A stretch of 64,000 bases of DNA, from contig CAJTUM010000005.1 in NCBI GenBank assembly GCA_910579575.1, forward strand, positions 131,730 to 195,729. Reading direction: 5' to 3'. Numbering within the stretch: the stretch's first letter is position 1; each line of letters begins with the position of its first letter. The notes under the pieces are model-generated. The model had not been told where the DNA came from, ran no database searches, and saw nothing but the letters and a program-made list of their open reading frames with translations. The translations under genes and the position numbers were made by a program. Of the stretch, positions 41,929-50,400 are shown piece by piece. Source of the stretch: an uncultured Eubacteriales bacterium (GTDB lineage: Bacteria > Bacillota > Clostridia > Oscillospirales > Butyricicoccaceae).

Positions 41929-42798
41929 TCACTTGATCCATACAATTTTCACTGCAAACAAAGCGGCTGTCGCCAAAACGCCGGGGCACAAAACCCGGCT
42001 CAGCGCGGCCTGGGGGCCCTTGCCGCCCCGAAGACGGCGGACTCGACCCTTAGCCAACAAGCTCTCCAGGCAGGCCGCCGCCAGATATGTACAAAGGAAC
42101 AACAGCGCGGCCCCCAGAATCATCAAATAAGGCCAGGCGCCAAAGACGGCGTAGCGCCGGAGCGCATATCCCATGGCCAGGTTGACCAGGTTATGAATCA
42201 GGCGCCCTGCCGCGGCAGGCCAGATGGAATCCGTCGCCGCCGTCATGTAGCCAAAAACCAGGCCCGAAACCAACAGCCCCAAAAAAGTGGCGGCAGAGCC
42301 GCAGACCATGGCAAAGCACAAAGAGGAAATCAGCGTCGCCGCCGGCTGCCCCCAATCCTCCAGGCCGGAAAACAGACCGCCCCGGAAAAAAATCTCTTCC
42401 ATCAGCGCAGGCGCCAAGCCCAAAGCCAAAGCCAGCAGCCATCCCGGCGTTCCGCCGTAATGGACAAAGGGGCCATAAACCATATCCCGCAGGGCGGCGC
42501 CCCCCAGCAAAGAGGCCGTCAGGTAACTGGAAAAAAAGGAAAACAGGGAAACCGCCGCCGAAGCCGACAGCACAAAGGGGATAAACCGAAACCGGCTGAA
42601 ACGCAGCCGGAACCGCAGGGGACAGCTTTTTCGCCCTATCAAACCAAAAACCAGCAAGGGGACTCCCAGGGCCGCCGCCTCCGTCAGCGTGTCCAAGGCC
42701 AGCGGCCCCAAGCCGGGCAGGCTTTCCGGCAGCAAAGCGGCCAAGAGAAACAAGCCCAGCGCCGCCGCCGGCATCATGGAATAAGCCGCCGGGCTCAT
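41929..42798 (-). CDS. CPBP-family intramembrane protease
   Basis: 289 residues and about seven to eight predicted helices. The conserved glutamates appear in ALMEEIFFRGGLFSGL (EExxxR) and a later FAMVCGS region, and the N-terminus reads like PAAYSMMPAAALGLFLL. CPBP (Abi) proteases clip membrane proteins or peptides; local role unknown. It overlaps the 5-formyl-THF cyclo-ligase gene by 4 bases. Confidence 0.85.
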   Translation of the reverse strand: MSPAAYSMMPAAALGLFLLAALLPESLPGLGPLALDTLTEAAALGVPLLVFGLIGRKSCPLRFRLRFSRFRFIPFVLSASAAVSLFSFFSSYLTASLLGGAALRDMVYGPFVHYGGTPGWLLALALGLAPALMEEIFFRGGLFSGLEDWGQPAATLISSLCFAMVCGSAATFLGLLVSGLVFGYMTAATDSIWPAAAGRLIHNLVNLAMGYALRRYAVFGAWPYLMILGAALLFLCTYLAAACLESLLAKGRVRRLRGGKGPQAALSRVLCPGVLATAALFAVKIVWIK

Positions 42799-43385
42799 AG
42801 GAGGCCCGCCCCTTCCCTTTGGCAGCGCCGCAGGGTCCTCTCCTGGGTAATCACGCAGTCCATAGGCTGGTCCAGCGCGTCGGTGGGCGCCTGGGGCAGC
42901 AACAGCTCCTCATGACACAGGGCGGCCCGAAAAAACCGGCTTTGGGCCAAAAACCGATCGTAAAACCCGGCGCCGTGGCCCAGCCTGCCTCCCTTTTCAT
43001 CGCAGGCCATGCAGGGGACGACGGCAAAATCGATTTGCTCCGGCTCAATCCAGGGCTGGCTCTCCGGCGGCGCCGGAATGCCGTAAGGCCCTTTCTCCAG
43101 CTCCTCCAAGGAAAGCAGCCGCCGGGCCCGCATCAGCCCCTTTTCCAAACAGACCGGGGCGCACACAACCTTACCTTCCGCCAAAGCCTGGCGTAAAATC
43201 GGCGCCGTATCCGGCTCCCTTTCCACAGAAAGGTAACAGAATATCGTCCGAGCCTGCCGGTATTCCGGCAGCGCCGTCAGCCTCTCGGCAAACAGCCGCC
43301 CCCGCCCCGCCAAAGCCTGCTCAGGCAAGGCGGCCAGCTTCTGGCGAGCCTGCCTCCGGCGCTCTTTTTTATCCATCTGGTCCAT
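42795..43385 (-). CDS. 5-formyltetrahydrofolate cyclo-ligase
   Basis: 196 residues. DKKERRRQARQKLAALP, FCYLSVEREPDTAPIL, CAPVCLEKGLMRARRL, then PCMACDEKGGRLGHGAGFYDRFLA, the ATP-binding GGxxGxGxGYYD-like loop. It converts 5-formyl-THF to methenyl-THF and feeds one-carbon metabolism together with purN, purH and glyA. The start at 43385 (MDQMDKK) has AAAGGAG. Confidence 0.88.
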   Translation of the reverse strand: MDQMDKKERRRQARQKLAALPEQALAGRGRLFAERLTALPEYRQARTIFCYLSVEREPDTAPILRQALAEGKVVCAPVCLEKGLMRARRLLSLEELEKGPYGIPAPPESQPWIEPEQIDFAVVPCMACDEKGGRLGHGAGFYDRFLAQSRFFRAALCHEELLLPQAPTDALDQPMDCVITQERTLRRCQREGAGLL

Positions 43386-43446
43386 CCTATCTCCTTTCCC
43401 GGTCTTTCCGCCGGCCTGGCGCAAACGTTTTCCAGCCGGCGGCGTT

Positions 43447-44280
43447 TCAGTTGAAAAGCAGCCCGCAATAGCCCCGGCCCGAAGCCAGCGTCTGGGCGGC
43501 CTGTTCGGTCAGCGGCAGAGCCATGCCCACAGGCTGGAGAGCGCCGCCTTCTCCCGGCATTCGACACACGCTGGAATCTGCGCCCAGCCGAGCCAGGGCG
43601 GCGGCCGCCGCCAGCGGCCCTTCTGGCCCAAAAATTTCCGCCCCCCAAAAAGCGTCCCGCCTTTGCTCGAAGAAGGCCCACCCCTCCAAACGGCCTTGGC
43701 GGCGAAGCAGCCAAACATTCTGTTCATAGAGCCGTAATTGCAGGCGAAAATCCGCCTGGCTCCGCAGAGGATGAGGGCGGCCGGCCAGAGTCTGCTCATA
43801 AAAATCCGACATCTGCGCCAAATCCCCTTCTGCGGCCCGATTCAAGGTCCAGCCCGAGGGCAGGGGGCGCGGCTGGATCTTCCTCTCCTCCGCCCAGAAA
43901 GCGGTCTGGTAGCCCAACCGGCGATAATAGCAAAAAAGAGAAGGCTGTTGCGGGATCAGCGCCAACGCCTGCCCGCCCCGCAGAGAGCAGGTCTGCCGGG
44001 CGCAGTCCAGCAATCGGGCCGCCAGCCCCTGCCCCCGGCATTCCGGCGCCGTGCCCACGGCATACACATATTCCGCCGGCAACGCCCGCTCTCCGTCGCC
44101 TATCCAAAGGGGCAGCAGCTGAACCATGGCCTGGATCCGGCTTTGTCGCCAGACAAGGGTCCGCTCTGGCCGCCAAATCTGGCGAAAAAACCAGTCCCCA
44201 AAGTCCTCTTCTCCGGGAAAACACAGGTCGAACAGCGCCCGAAGCTCCCCTTCGTCCCGTTCTCGCGCCCAGCTCGTCAC
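43447..44280 (-). CDS. GNAT-family acetyltransferase (Eis-like)
   Basis: 277 residues. The first half is a GNAT domain with EYVYAVGTAPECRGQGLAARLLDC (acetyl-CoA-binding V/I-x-x-x-Q/R-G-x-G-x-A). A second part (about 150-277) looks like the Eis-type C-terminal region. Substrate unknown, probably an amine. Its stop overlaps the DUF2156 start by 4 bases. Confidence 0.8.
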   Translation of the reverse strand: MTSWARERDEGELRALFDLCFPGEEDFGDWFFRQIWRPERTLVWRQSRIQAMVQLLPLWIGDGERALPAEYVYAVGTAPECRGQGLAARLLDCARQTCSLRGGQALALIPQQPSLFCYYRRLGYQTAFWAEERKIQPRPLPSGWTLNRAAEGDLAQMSDFYEQTLAGRPHPLRSQADFRLQLRLYEQNVWLLRRQGRLEGWAFFEQRRDAFWGAEIFGPEGPLAAAAALARLGADSSVCRMPGEGGALQPVGMALPLTEQAAQTLASGRGYCGLLFN

Positions 44281-45170
44281 AGCAGGGGCTCCAACAGATA
44301 TTTGACCGAAAGCTCCGTCGGGCGATAGGACAGCTTGGCCTTTCGCAGCCCCTCAATTCCCATATCTTCCTCCCGGTTGACATAATCAAAATCCGTTCCT
44401 GCGTGGACGATAAACTCCCGGTTTATCATGGGATAAGCGCCGGGGATATCCGCCGTCGCCTTCTCAATCTGCACGGTCAGCGTGTCGCCGGCCAGGCATC
44501 CCATGGAAAAAGCGGTCGCTTCCCCTCGGAGATATAAAACGCCGCCCCGCATTTCCAAAGCCTCAAAATACTCCAGAGCCTGGCGGACGGCGCAGCCCTC
44601 CGCCGCTCCGGCGCCGTCTGGCCGCCGCTGACACCACAGGCGGTGCAGCGCTAAAATCGAATCACTGTGGCGGTTAGGATCCAAGGGCTCATACCGCCAT
44701 TGGCCTTCGTGTTCCTGCAAAAACCGGTTGATGAAGTTCCGTTTGGCGTGATATTTCTTTCCCTTCAGCTCCGCCAGGTCCTCCCGCCGGTAAATATAAT
44801 CAAAGTTGTCCCGGTCTTCGGTAAACCGATACCGGCCTGGCGCCAGCGTCTCAACCTGCTCTTTCTGAGTCGGCGTGCAACCATAAATGCGATAAGACGC
44901 TCCTCGTTCCGCCGCGTCTTGGGCGATCTGATCCAAAGCCGCCAGCCTATCCCCCTTGCCTGGCGGAAAGAGATAATACAGGTTTTTTCCGTCCCCAGCC
45001 AACGAAAGGACATAGAGAAAGCCGTCCTGAAAAGCGATCTGCGTGCGATATCGCCGCCGCCAGAGAAAAAGATCCGCAAAGCATCGCTCGGTGACCCGAG
45101 CCGGCTCCTGGCGAAATATTTCCTCCGCGGCGGGTTTGTCCTCAATTACAATCGGTCTGAAAGGCAGCAT
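44277..45170 (-). CDS. DUF2156 protein, phosphatidylglycerol lysyltransferase-like
   Basis: 297 residues. It starts PFRPIVIEDKPAAEEIF and has FADLFLWRRRYRTQIAFQD, KYHAKRNFINRFLQEHEGQWRYEPL and DFDYVNREEDMGIEGLRKAKLSY near the end, the pattern of the DUF2156/LPG synthase C-terminal domain. That fold is a GNAT relative that transfers an aminoacyl group from tRNA in lysyl-PG synthases; here it stands without the membrane part, so the substrate could be different. The 4-base overlap with the next gene suggests coupling. Confidence 0.75.
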   Translation of the reverse strand: MLPFRPIVIEDKPAAEEIFRQEPARVTERCFADLFLWRRRYRTQIAFQDGFLYVLSLAGDGKNLYYLFPPGKGDRLAALDQIAQDAAERGASYRIYGCTPTQKEQVETLAPGRYRFTEDRDNFDYIYRREDLAELKGKKYHAKRNFINRFLQEHEGQWRYEPLDPNRHSDSILALHRLWCQRRPDGAGAAEGCAVRQALEYFEALEMRGGVLYLRGEATAFSMGCLAGDTLTVQIEKATADIPGAYPMINREFIVHAGTDFDYVNREEDMGIEGLRKAKLSYRPTELSVKYLLEPLL

Positions 45171-45174
45171 GGTT

Positions 45175-45849
45175 TCACCGTTTCTTTTCGTTTTCTTCCA
45201 GCAGCTCTTTGACCTGCCGCCATATCTGCCCGTGAATCTGCTCGACGGACAACGGCCGCCCCTCCGGCGCGCAATCGATCCGCCGCCAGCCCTGGCTTTG
45301 GCAGATTTTCAGCGCTTGGCGGCGGCATCGGCCTAAATATTCCCGGTCTTTTTCGTGGATATCTCCCGCTTCCCCTTGACGGCGGCGCAGCAACTCGAAG
45401 GAAACCTGTTCCGGCATATCCAGAAAAAAAACCAGTGAAGGCCGCGGCAAGCCCAACTTGTCGTATTCAAAGTCAAAGAGCCATTCCAAAAAGGGCGCCG
45501 ACTGATCCGGCGGCAGCTTGCCCGCCTGATGCACCACGTTGGAAGTGACATACCGGTCGCAGAGCATCAGACCGCCCTGCTCATAGTATGCCCGCCAATC
45601 GGCCTGATACGAGGCAAACCGATCCACCGCAAACAAAACGGAAGCCGCATAGGGGCTGACGTCGTCGGGCTTTTTTCCAAATTGGCCCTGTAAATACATC
45701 TCCGCCAGCGCCGCCGAGGGCTGGCCGTATCGAGGAAAAACCGCCTTGCGATATGGAATTTCTTCCTCCTCCATCCGTCGACACAGTCGGGCAAATTGGG
45801 TGGATTTTCCTGCGCCGTCCACGCCTTCCATCACAATCAGCTTTCCCAT
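45175..45849 (-). CDS. tmk: Thymidylate kinase
   Basis: 224 residues. P-loop FVEGVDGAGKST-like (VMEGVDGAGKSTQFARL), then DRYVTSNVVHQAGKL, and FFLDMPEQVSFELLRRR. Phosphorylates dTMP to dTDP. The start at 45849 (MGKLIVMEG) follows GGGGCGG weakly. It overlaps thyX by 13 bases, consistent with thyX-tmk coupling. Confidence 0.93.
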   Translation of the reverse strand: MGKLIVMEGVDGAGKSTQFARLCRRMEEEEIPYRKAVFPRYGQPSAALAEMYLQGQFGKKPDDVSPYAASVLFAVDRFASYQADWRAYYEQGGLMLCDRYVTSNVVHQAGKLPPDQSAPFLEWLFDFEYDKLGLPRPSLVFFLDMPEQVSFELLRRRQGEAGDIHEKDREYLGRCRRQALKICQSQGWRRIDCAPEGRPLSVEQIHGQIWRQVKELLEENEKKR

Positions 45850-46622
45850 GATTCCGCCCCGTAAAGAGCTCGGACCTGATCGGCCCGGCCGCAGCTCATC
45901 CTGCCCTCGGGGCAGGGGCCGGAAAGGCAGGCGGGCCCTGCTTTGGCAAACAAATGCGGCGCCGCTTGGCGGCATTGCAGCAGCATTTGCCGAGCGACCT
46001 GCCGAATCTCCCACTGGGCCCGATTGCAGCAGCGGAGCCGGAAAAAGTTGCGCAGGGAGCGAGCGTTCATGGTAACCATCATCTGGGTTGCGCAGGCGTT
46101 GGGCAACACAAAACGGGCGTCTTCAATGGCCCCTTTGCGGGCGGCTTTCCGGGCCTCTTCCGGCGGCGTTCCTTCCGCCTCCAGCGCCGCCTGGCGCTTC
46201 GCCGTCAAAATTTCCGTCAGCCGGTCATAAGTCTGCTGATCCTGTTCCATCGCCTGGCGGAACAGGGCCGCAGCCTCTGGATCGCCGGCGATTTCCGGCG
46301 GCATCACATATTCAAACTCCCGTTCCCGCACATAGCGTTGCGATTGGACGCTGAAGGAGGCGATGCGATGACGGGTGATCTGAGCCAACAGCGACCGAGA
46401 AACCCCTCGAATGGCAAACGTAAAGCTGGCGTGCTCCACAGGGCTTTCATGGCCGATTTCCCCCAACATCTCCAGCAGCCCGGCGGCCTTTTCCTCCGAG
46501 AGCCCTTCTAAAATGGTTTCTGCCTCGGCGGCGGAATAACACATCCGGGCGGCGGCGGCCACAAGCCGCTCGGGCTGGGCCGTATGGCTGATCAACGCGA
46601 CCCGAGCCATGGTTTCCGGCAT
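45837..46622 (-). CDS. thyX: FAD-dependent thymidylate synthase ThyX
   Basis: 261 residues. Signature RHRIASFSVQSQRY matches the ThyX RHRxxSxxxxSxRY motif, preceded by SPVEHASFTFAIRG. It makes dTMP from dUMP using methylene-THF and flavin. The C-terminal tail holds four cysteines (CLSGPCPEGRMSC plus one more), an unusual cysteine-rich extension. Genes for dCMP deaminase and tmk are in this window as well. No thyA was seen here. Confidence 0.93.
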   Translation of the reverse strand: MPETMARVALISHTAQPERLVAAAARMCYSAAEAETILEGLSEEKAAGLLEMLGEIGHESPVEHASFTFAIRGVSRSLLAQITRHRIASFSVQSQRYVREREFEYVMPPEIAGDPEAAALFRQAMEQDQQTYDRLTEILTAKRQAALEAEGTPPEEARKAARKGAIEDARFVLPNACATQMMVTMNARSLRNFFRLRCCNRAQWEIRQVARQMLLQCRQAAPHLFAKAGPACLSGPCPEGRMSCGRADQVRALYGAESWES

Positions 46623-46623
46623 A

Positions 46624-47358
46624 TCAATCTCCCCCTTTCGCCTTCCAGCGCAGCGCCCGCCACAGGTATTGAGGCAGCTTCATCATTCGGCCGATGCGGC
46701 TGGGCTGCCTGAGCAGCCGATAAAACCACTCCAGCCCCAACCTGATAAAAATCTCCGGCGCCCGCTCCACCCGGCCGGCATAAACGTCCAGCGAACCTCC
46801 CAGCCCTGCCGCCAGAAAGGTTTCCAAACGGTCAAAATTGTCGTCTATAAAATATTCCTGCCGAGGAGAGCCCAGGCAGACGAATAAGGCGTCCGGTTTG
46901 GCGGCGTTCACCGCCTCCGCCGCCTCCTGGTCCTCCTTAAAATAGCCGTCTCGGCAGCCGGCCACCTTGAGGCCCGGATATTTGGCCTGCATTCGGCTGG
47001 CGGCCTCTTCGGCCACCCCAGGCTTGCCGCCCAGGAAATAGACGCTTTTTCCTGTGTCCCGCAGGGCGGAGAGCAGCTTTTCGCCAAATTCCACTCCGGG
47101 AACCCGGCCTTTCAGCGGCTTTTTCAGCAGTCGGGAAGCGTAAATAACGCCGATGCCGTCGGGCAAAACCAGGCTCGCTCGGCGGACGATATCCCGCAGG
47201 CGGCTGTTTTCCGCACAGTTTTGGGCGATTTCGGCGTTAGGCGTCACAACCATGCACTTGCCGCGGCTTTGAATCTGCTCCATGGCAAAGGCCACCGCCT
47301 CGTCCGTCGTCACATTATCAAACGCGACGTCCATAATTTGTATTCGAATCACGGGCAT
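46624..47358 (-). CDS. tagA: WecB/TagA/CpsF-family glycosyltransferase
   Basis: 244 residues. DVAFDNVTTDEAVAFAME, VTPNAEIAQNCAEN, VLPDGIGVIYASRLL, VYFLGGKPGVAEEAASRM, then CLGSPRQEYFIDDNF and GLEWFYRLLRQPSRIGRMMK. TagA transfers N-acetylmannosamine to the lipid carrier for wall teichoic acid linkage. The start codon is uncertain between 47358 (ATG) and 47352 (GTG), with GAGGGG upstream. It has its own promoter and heads the long run leftward. Confidence 0.9.
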   Translation of the reverse strand: MPVIRIQIMDVAFDNVTTDEAVAFAMEQIQSRGKCMVVTPNAEIAQNCAENSRLRDIVRRASLVLPDGIGVIYASRLLKKPLKGRVPGVEFGEKLLSALRDTGKSVYFLGGKPGVAEEAASRMQAKYPGLKVAGCRDGYFKEDQEAAEAVNAAKPDALFVCLGSPRQEYFIDDNFDRLETFLAAGLGGSLDVYAGRVERAPEIFIRLGLEWFYRLLRQPSRIGRMMKLPQYLWRALRWKAKGGD

Positions 47359-47386
47359 TCCCCTCTATCTCAGATATACACCGCTT

Positions 47387-47415
47387 ATTTTACCCTATTT
47401 TCCCCCTGGGCACAA
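47387..47415 (-). promoter_or_regulatory. Promoter of tagA and downstream genes
   Basis: On the minus strand, -35 TTGTGC (47410-47415), 17-base spacer, -10 TAAAAT (47387-47392), 29 bases before the tagA start. Confidence 0.6.
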
Positions 47416-47503
47416 GAATAAAATCCGAATTTCCGGCCGGCTCCCTAAAATCATCGATTTTTCAAGACCCTGGTCCGTTTTGCCGCGCTTCTTTTTCGCC
47501 GGC

Positions 47504-47538
47504 ATAAAAAAAGTTGGCTTTTCAGCCAACTCTTTTTG
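47504..47538. terminator. Bidirectional terminator
   Basis: AAGTTGGC (47511-47518) pairs with GCCAACT (47525-47531), flanked by A and T runs. It is nearly identical in core sequence to the terminator at 25455-25487, and it probably ends the DUF6985-like gene. Confidence 0.8.
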
Positions 47539-47565
47539 CGCTCTCCGCAGCGAAAACGCCGCCTC

Positions 47566-48021
47566 TCACAGCGTCCAATCCTGCGATTCCACGCCCAGGA
47601 ATTTTTTATCTCGGAAACCGATGCAGACGCCGTGCTCCGGGTCGCATTCGCAGTCGCCAAAAAAGGAAATTTCCGGGTAGACGAAGCCGTCCTTGGATTG
47701 CGCTACGCCGCCTATGTTGACGGCGATGGCAAAAATATGGATTTCCTCCTCCAGGTCGTCTTCCGTAATCTGCTTGTCGCCGATCATATCGTATCGTTCG
47801 TTGCAATAATCCGTAATCTCTTTTTTATAATCCCGGATATCCACGTTTTCCACAAACCAGTTCAGGCAGTCCAGCTCCTCCTGGCTCAGCGGGAAGCCCG
47901 CTTTCTTATACTCGCCGTTTTCGTCAAATTGATTGCTCCCTGTGGAAAAAACAACCGCTTCCTCCTGCTTGCCAAACAGATTGATAGGGATGGATTCTTC
48001 ATTTCTCAGGCTTTTAATCAT
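47566..48021 (-). CDS. DUF6985/DUF2004-like protein
   Basis: 151 residues. The middle reads DDLEEEIHIFAIAVNIGGVAQ and the end FGDCECDPEHGVCIGFRDKKFLGV, close to the pattern of DUF6985/DUF2004 proteins (EWDEEHGLGI near the end). Members are often found as immunity-like proteins in toxin loci, but none is visible here. No signal or TM. Family call is low to moderate. It has a CPBP gene 32 bases upstream. Confidence 0.55.
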   Translation of the reverse strand: MIKSLRNEESIPINLFGKQEEAVVFSTGSNQFDENGEYKKAGFPLSQEELDCLNWFVENVDIRDYKKEITDYCNERYDMIGDKQITEDDLEEEIHIFAIAVNIGGVAQSKDGFVYPEISFFGDCECDPEHGVCIGFRDKKFLGVESQDWTL

Positions 48022-48053
48022 GCTCTTTTCCCGCCTTTCTCACTGGATTTGCG

Positions 48054-48911
48054 CTATCTCCAGGCTTCGTCATACTCGTAATCGTTTTCCTCCCAGGGCA
48101 TTTGCCGCGGCGTTTGCAGCCGAGCCACCGGCACAAGGAATAGGGCCGTCAGCAGACAACCCGCCGCCGTGACGGCCAGCAGGCCGCCAAAGGTCTGGGG
48201 CGCTATGTAAAAAACAATGCCGATGAAAAAGGAGGAGAGATTGAAGCCCAGATGCAGCAAGACGCTGGCCTTGAGACTGCCTGTTTTGACCCGCGCCCAC
48301 CCCAGCAGCACGCCGAAAATTGCGGCATAACAGGCCCAGAGCAGCTGACCGTGAATACAGCCGAACACAAGCCCCTGCAACAGCACAGCCAGCCAATCGG
48401 GCATGGCTTCCCGTAGGCGGGAAAGAACCGCGCCCCGGAAAATCGCCTCTTCCACCAGCGGAGCCAGCAAAGCCACCGAAAGCAAATCTGCCCAAAGCAG
48501 AGAAGTATCCAAGCTGGACGAAGCCTCGGCATAGGAATCCATCATCTGTTGCGAAAACGGCGCCAGCTCCATAATGCCGGTGGTGGCCATATTGCCCATG
48601 ACGCCGGCCATAAACAGGCAGCCCGCCAGCCTTCGCCCTAACTTGACGGCGGGCTGAGGGCCGATTTTTCGCCGCCGCCGGGCAGAAAGACCCCAAAGCG
48701 CCAACAGCGTCGCCCCTTGGCTGACGCACAGAATCAGGGTGCTGTACCGATTCATAAAAGCGTCGTAAAAGACGTCTGCGTCTCCGCCGGGGTTGGCCGC
48801 TTCAAAAGCGCTCATGCCCAAAACCGCCGCCCCCAAGGTGCAGACATACTGAATCGCCAAAAACAGCAGCACATATCCCAGCGCCTGACGGAGGCTTCTC
48901 AAAATTTTCAA
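48054..48911 (-). CDS. CPBP-family intramembrane protease
   Basis: 285 residues. About seven helices with the site in APLVEEAIFRGAVLSRL (EExxxR) and later VFGCIHGQLLW (FxxxH), plus LHLGFNLSSFF. Same class as the gene at 41929. The C-terminus is acidic (WEENDYEYDEAWR) and cytoplasmic. Substrate unknown. Confidence 0.88.
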   Translation of the reverse strand: MKILRSLRQALGYVLLFLAIQYVCTLGAAVLGMSAFEAANPGGDADVFYDAFMNRYSTLILCVSQGATLLALWGLSARRRRKIGPQPAVKLGRRLAGCLFMAGVMGNMATTGIMELAPFSQQMMDSYAEASSSLDTSLLWADLLSVALLAPLVEEAIFRGAVLSRLREAMPDWLAVLLQGLVFGCIHGQLLWACYAAIFGVLLGWARVKTGSLKASVLLHLGFNLSSFFIGIVFYIAPQTFGGLLAVTAAGCLLTALFLVPVARLQTPRQMPWEENDYEYDEAWR

Positions 48912-48946
48912 TCGTCTCTCCCCTTTTCCGGGTCTCTTTTATGGAA

Positions 48947-48981
48947 ACAGATTTCCGGGGAGCGGCGCCCCGGAAATCTGT
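48947..48981 (-). terminator. Hairpin following glyA
   Basis: ACAGATTTCCGGGG (48947-48960) pairs with CCCCGGAAATCTGT (48968-48981), with a 7-base loop. It has no good T run on the minus strand, so it is a weak terminator candidate. Confidence 0.55.
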
Positions 48982-49014
48982 CTGCCGCTCAAAACGGCCG
49001 TTTTTCTGCTCTTT

Positions 49015-50259
49015 TTAGTCAAACAGCGGATATTTCTCGCACAGCTTAGTCACTTCGCCGCGGATATAATCGGCTTTGGTTTCAAATTCCACAGCAGTCA
49101 GCTTAATCAGCTCGGCCACCTTGGGCATATCCTCTTCCTTGAAGCCTCGAGTGGTGATCGCAGGAGTGCCCACCCGGATACCGCTGGTGACAAAGGGGCT
49201 CTCCGGGTCGTTGGCGATGGAGTTTTTGTTGGCGGTGATGTAAACCTCGTCCAGCCGCTTCTGCATTTCCTTGCCGGTGACATGGAAATTGCGCAGGTCC
49301 ACCAGCATCAGGTGGTTGTCCGTGCCGCCGCTGACCAAGTCGAAGCCTTCCTTTACCAGCGCCTCTGCCAAAGCCTTGGCGTTGGCCACAACCTGCTGCT
49401 GATAGGCTTTGAACTCAGGCTTCATAGCTTCGCCCAGGCAGACGGCTTTGGCTGCGATAATATGCTCCAGGGGCCCGCCTTGGCTGCCGGGGAAGACGGC
49501 CTTGTCAATCTGCTTGGCCAGATCCGCCTTGCACAAAATCATGCCGCCTCTGGGGCCCCGCAAGGTCTTGTGGGTGGTGGTGGAAACCACGTCCGCATAG
49601 GGCACGGGGCTCATATGCAGGCCGGCAGCCACCAGGCCGGCGATGTGGGCCATATCCACAAACAAGTAGGCGCCTACTTCTTTGGCGATATCCGCAAAAA
49701 TATCGAAGCGGATTTCCCGCGGGTAAGCGGAAGCGCCGGCAATGATCATCTTGGGCTTGTGTTCCTTGGCCAAAGCCCGGACTTCGTCGTAATCGATGGT
49801 TTCCGTCTCTGGATTCAGGTTGTAGGGGACCACGTTATAATAGTTGCCGGAGATATTCACCGGGCTGCCGTGAGTCAGGTGGCCGCCGTTGTTCAAGTTC
49901 ATGCCCAACACGGTGTCGCCGGGCTTGACCAACGCATAATAGACGGCAATGTTGGCGGAGGCGCCGCTGTGGGGCTGAACGTTGGCATGATCCGCGCCGA
50001 AGAGCTTACAGGCTCTGTCCCGGGCGATATCTTCCACAACGTCTACGCACTCGCAGCCGCCGTAATACCGCTTGCGGGGGTAGCCCTCGGCATATTTGTT
50101 GGTCAGCACAGTGCCCATCGCGGCCATCACCGCCGGGCTGACGATATTTTCCGAGGCAATCAGCTCGATATTGCGGCGCTGGCGGTTGTATTCCTGTTCA
50201 ATCGCGGCGCCCACCTCTGGGTCGAATTGCTTTACCAGGTCCATATTCTCTCGATACAT
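49015..50259 (-). CDS. glyA: Serine hydroxymethyltransferase GlyA
   Basis: 414 residues, standard. NIELIASENIVSPAVMAAMGT, YAEGYPRKRYYGG, VQPHSGASANIAVYYAL, then VSTTTHKTLRGPRGGMIL with the PLP lysine, and VFPGSQGGPLEHIIAAKAV. Makes methylene-THF and glycine. The start at 50259 (MYRENM) has GGAGG about 8 bases before it. Promoter at 50309-50337. Confidence 0.97.
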   Translation of the reverse strand: MYRENMDLVKQFDPEVGAAIEQEYNRQRRNIELIASENIVSPAVMAAMGTVLTNKYAEGYPRKRYYGGCECVDVVEDIARDRACKLFGADHANVQPHSGASANIAVYYALVKPGDTVLGMNLNNGGHLTHGSPVNISGNYYNVVPYNLNPETETIDYDEVRALAKEHKPKMIIAGASAYPREIRFDIFADIAKEVGAYLFVDMAHIAGLVAAGLHMSPVPYADVVSTTTHKTLRGPRGGMILCKADLAKQIDKAVFPGSQGGPLEHIIAAKAVCLGEAMKPEFKAYQQQVVANAKALAEALVKEGFDLVSGGTDNHLMLVDLRNFHVTGKEMQKRLDEVYITANKNSIANDPESPFVTSGIRVGTPAITTRGFKEEDMPKVAELIKLTAVEFETKADYIRGEVTKLCEKYPLFD

Positions 50260-50308
50260 GGTTTGTTCCCTCCAGTTCATTTTTTGCCGGGCTTTGGTTT
50301 CTGCTTTT

Positions 50309-50337
50309 ATTATATACTTGAATTGCTTTCATTTCAA
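50309..50337 (-). promoter_or_regulatory. Promoter of glyA
   Basis: On the minus strand, -35 TTGAAA (50332-50337), 17-base spacer, -10 TATAAT (50309-50314). A clean consensus pair. Confidence 0.8.
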
Positions 50338-50351
50338 TGGTTTGATATAAT
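50323..50351 (+). promoter_or_regulatory. Promoter of nth, overlapping that of glyA
   Basis: -35 TTGCTT (50323-50328), 17-base spacer, -10 TATAAT (50346-50351). It overlaps the glyA promoter, so the two directions should compete. Confidence 0.65.
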
Positions 50352-50400
50352 GGTTTTGGTCTTCTGCAAAAATATACAGAAAAATGGACGGTGAACGATT

